Shown in pieces: positions 63,573-64,000 of a stretch of DNA of 64,000 bases. Origin of the DNA: Leptasterias polaris (Eukaryota; Echinodermata; Asteroidea; Forcipulatida; Asteriidae); the NCBI GenBank assembly GCA_037783415.1, contig JAZGTN010000007.1, positions 3,431,501-3,495,500 on the forward strand, given 5' to 3'. The notes beneath the pieces were generated by a model. The model was given only the letters and a program-made list of their open reading frames with translations. It was not told where the DNA came from and searched no databases. The stretch's first letter is position 1. Each line of letters begins with the position of its first letter. A program made the translations under genes and the position numbers.

Positions 63573-64000
63573 CTTTAGTCAAGGCAGAGAAACACATTGG
63601 GACATTGACCCCCCAAAAGGTCGCAAAACAAGATATTATTGTTGTTATGAGGTCAAGTGATTTGGCGTCAACAGATAAACATTTCAAACTTAATCTTTGT
63701 TCTGATTCCGAAATTTGTTTGAGGTATCGCTACGATGGCGTCTGCACTCTAGAGGCGCGCCGACGACGCTTGGCCATAACCTGCCTCCGGAGGGCGCTGT
63801 TGATAATGCTGACACTCCACATCCAGAGGCTTTCTGGTATCTGATACATAAACCACATCTGTAAGAAAATTGCAAATTTTCATCGTCAAATTGTAAAAAA
63901 AAGTTGGTCCCAACCATATTGAGTTATGTATGCACAATTCTGTTTCTTAACCCTAACCACCCCAGACCTGCCAAAATCAAACAGATGGTTTTGTTGGAAT

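Overview
The window is animal nuclear DNA, most likely from a marine invertebrate deuterostome. I lean to an echinoderm, possibly a sea star, because of the dense TACATGTA-rich filler and the many short TTAA-flanked repeats, but the sequence does not prove this. It is AT-rich and full of repeats. Nearly all long open frames are chance frames or repeat frames. Only two protein-coding genes can be supported, and both are spliced.

Gene 1, on the minus strand, is the start of an ARHGAP39 (Vilse/CrossGAP-like RhoGAP) gene. It has a promoter and 5' leader near 47.25-47.45 kb, an 11-nt first coding exon (47247-47257), an exon with the first WW domain (44813-44914) and an exon with the second WW domain (7091-7229). 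The junctions keep the frame and give 84 continuous residues. The rest of the gene, including the MyTH4 and RhoGAP domains expected from the family, must lie left of position 1. The 37.6-kb intron between the two WW exons holds most of the repeats described here.

Gene 2, on the plus strand, is a complete HSD17B12-type very-long-chain 3-oxoacyl-CoA reductase (51374-58987). Its ten coding exons join in frame into 326 residues, with all short-chain dehydrogenase motifs and a C-terminal KKxx ER-retrieval signal. The two genes are divergent, with about 4 kb between their starts. They share no obvious pathway: one is a cytoskeletal signalling regulator, the other an ER fatty-acid elongation enzyme.

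The rest is a layered repeat landscape: TTAA-flanked MITE families (called A and B here); hAT-like elements with 8-, 6- and 5-bp target duplications; long-palindrome MITEs; tRNA-derived SINEs, including a tandem array of tRNA-Glu-like units; 3' ends of CR1/L2/Jockey-like LINEs; and several minisatellites. At least two tandem arrays (31-bp and 77-bp periods) appear to have grown out of MITE sequence. I found no CRISPR array, operon, rRNA gene or intact tRNA gene.
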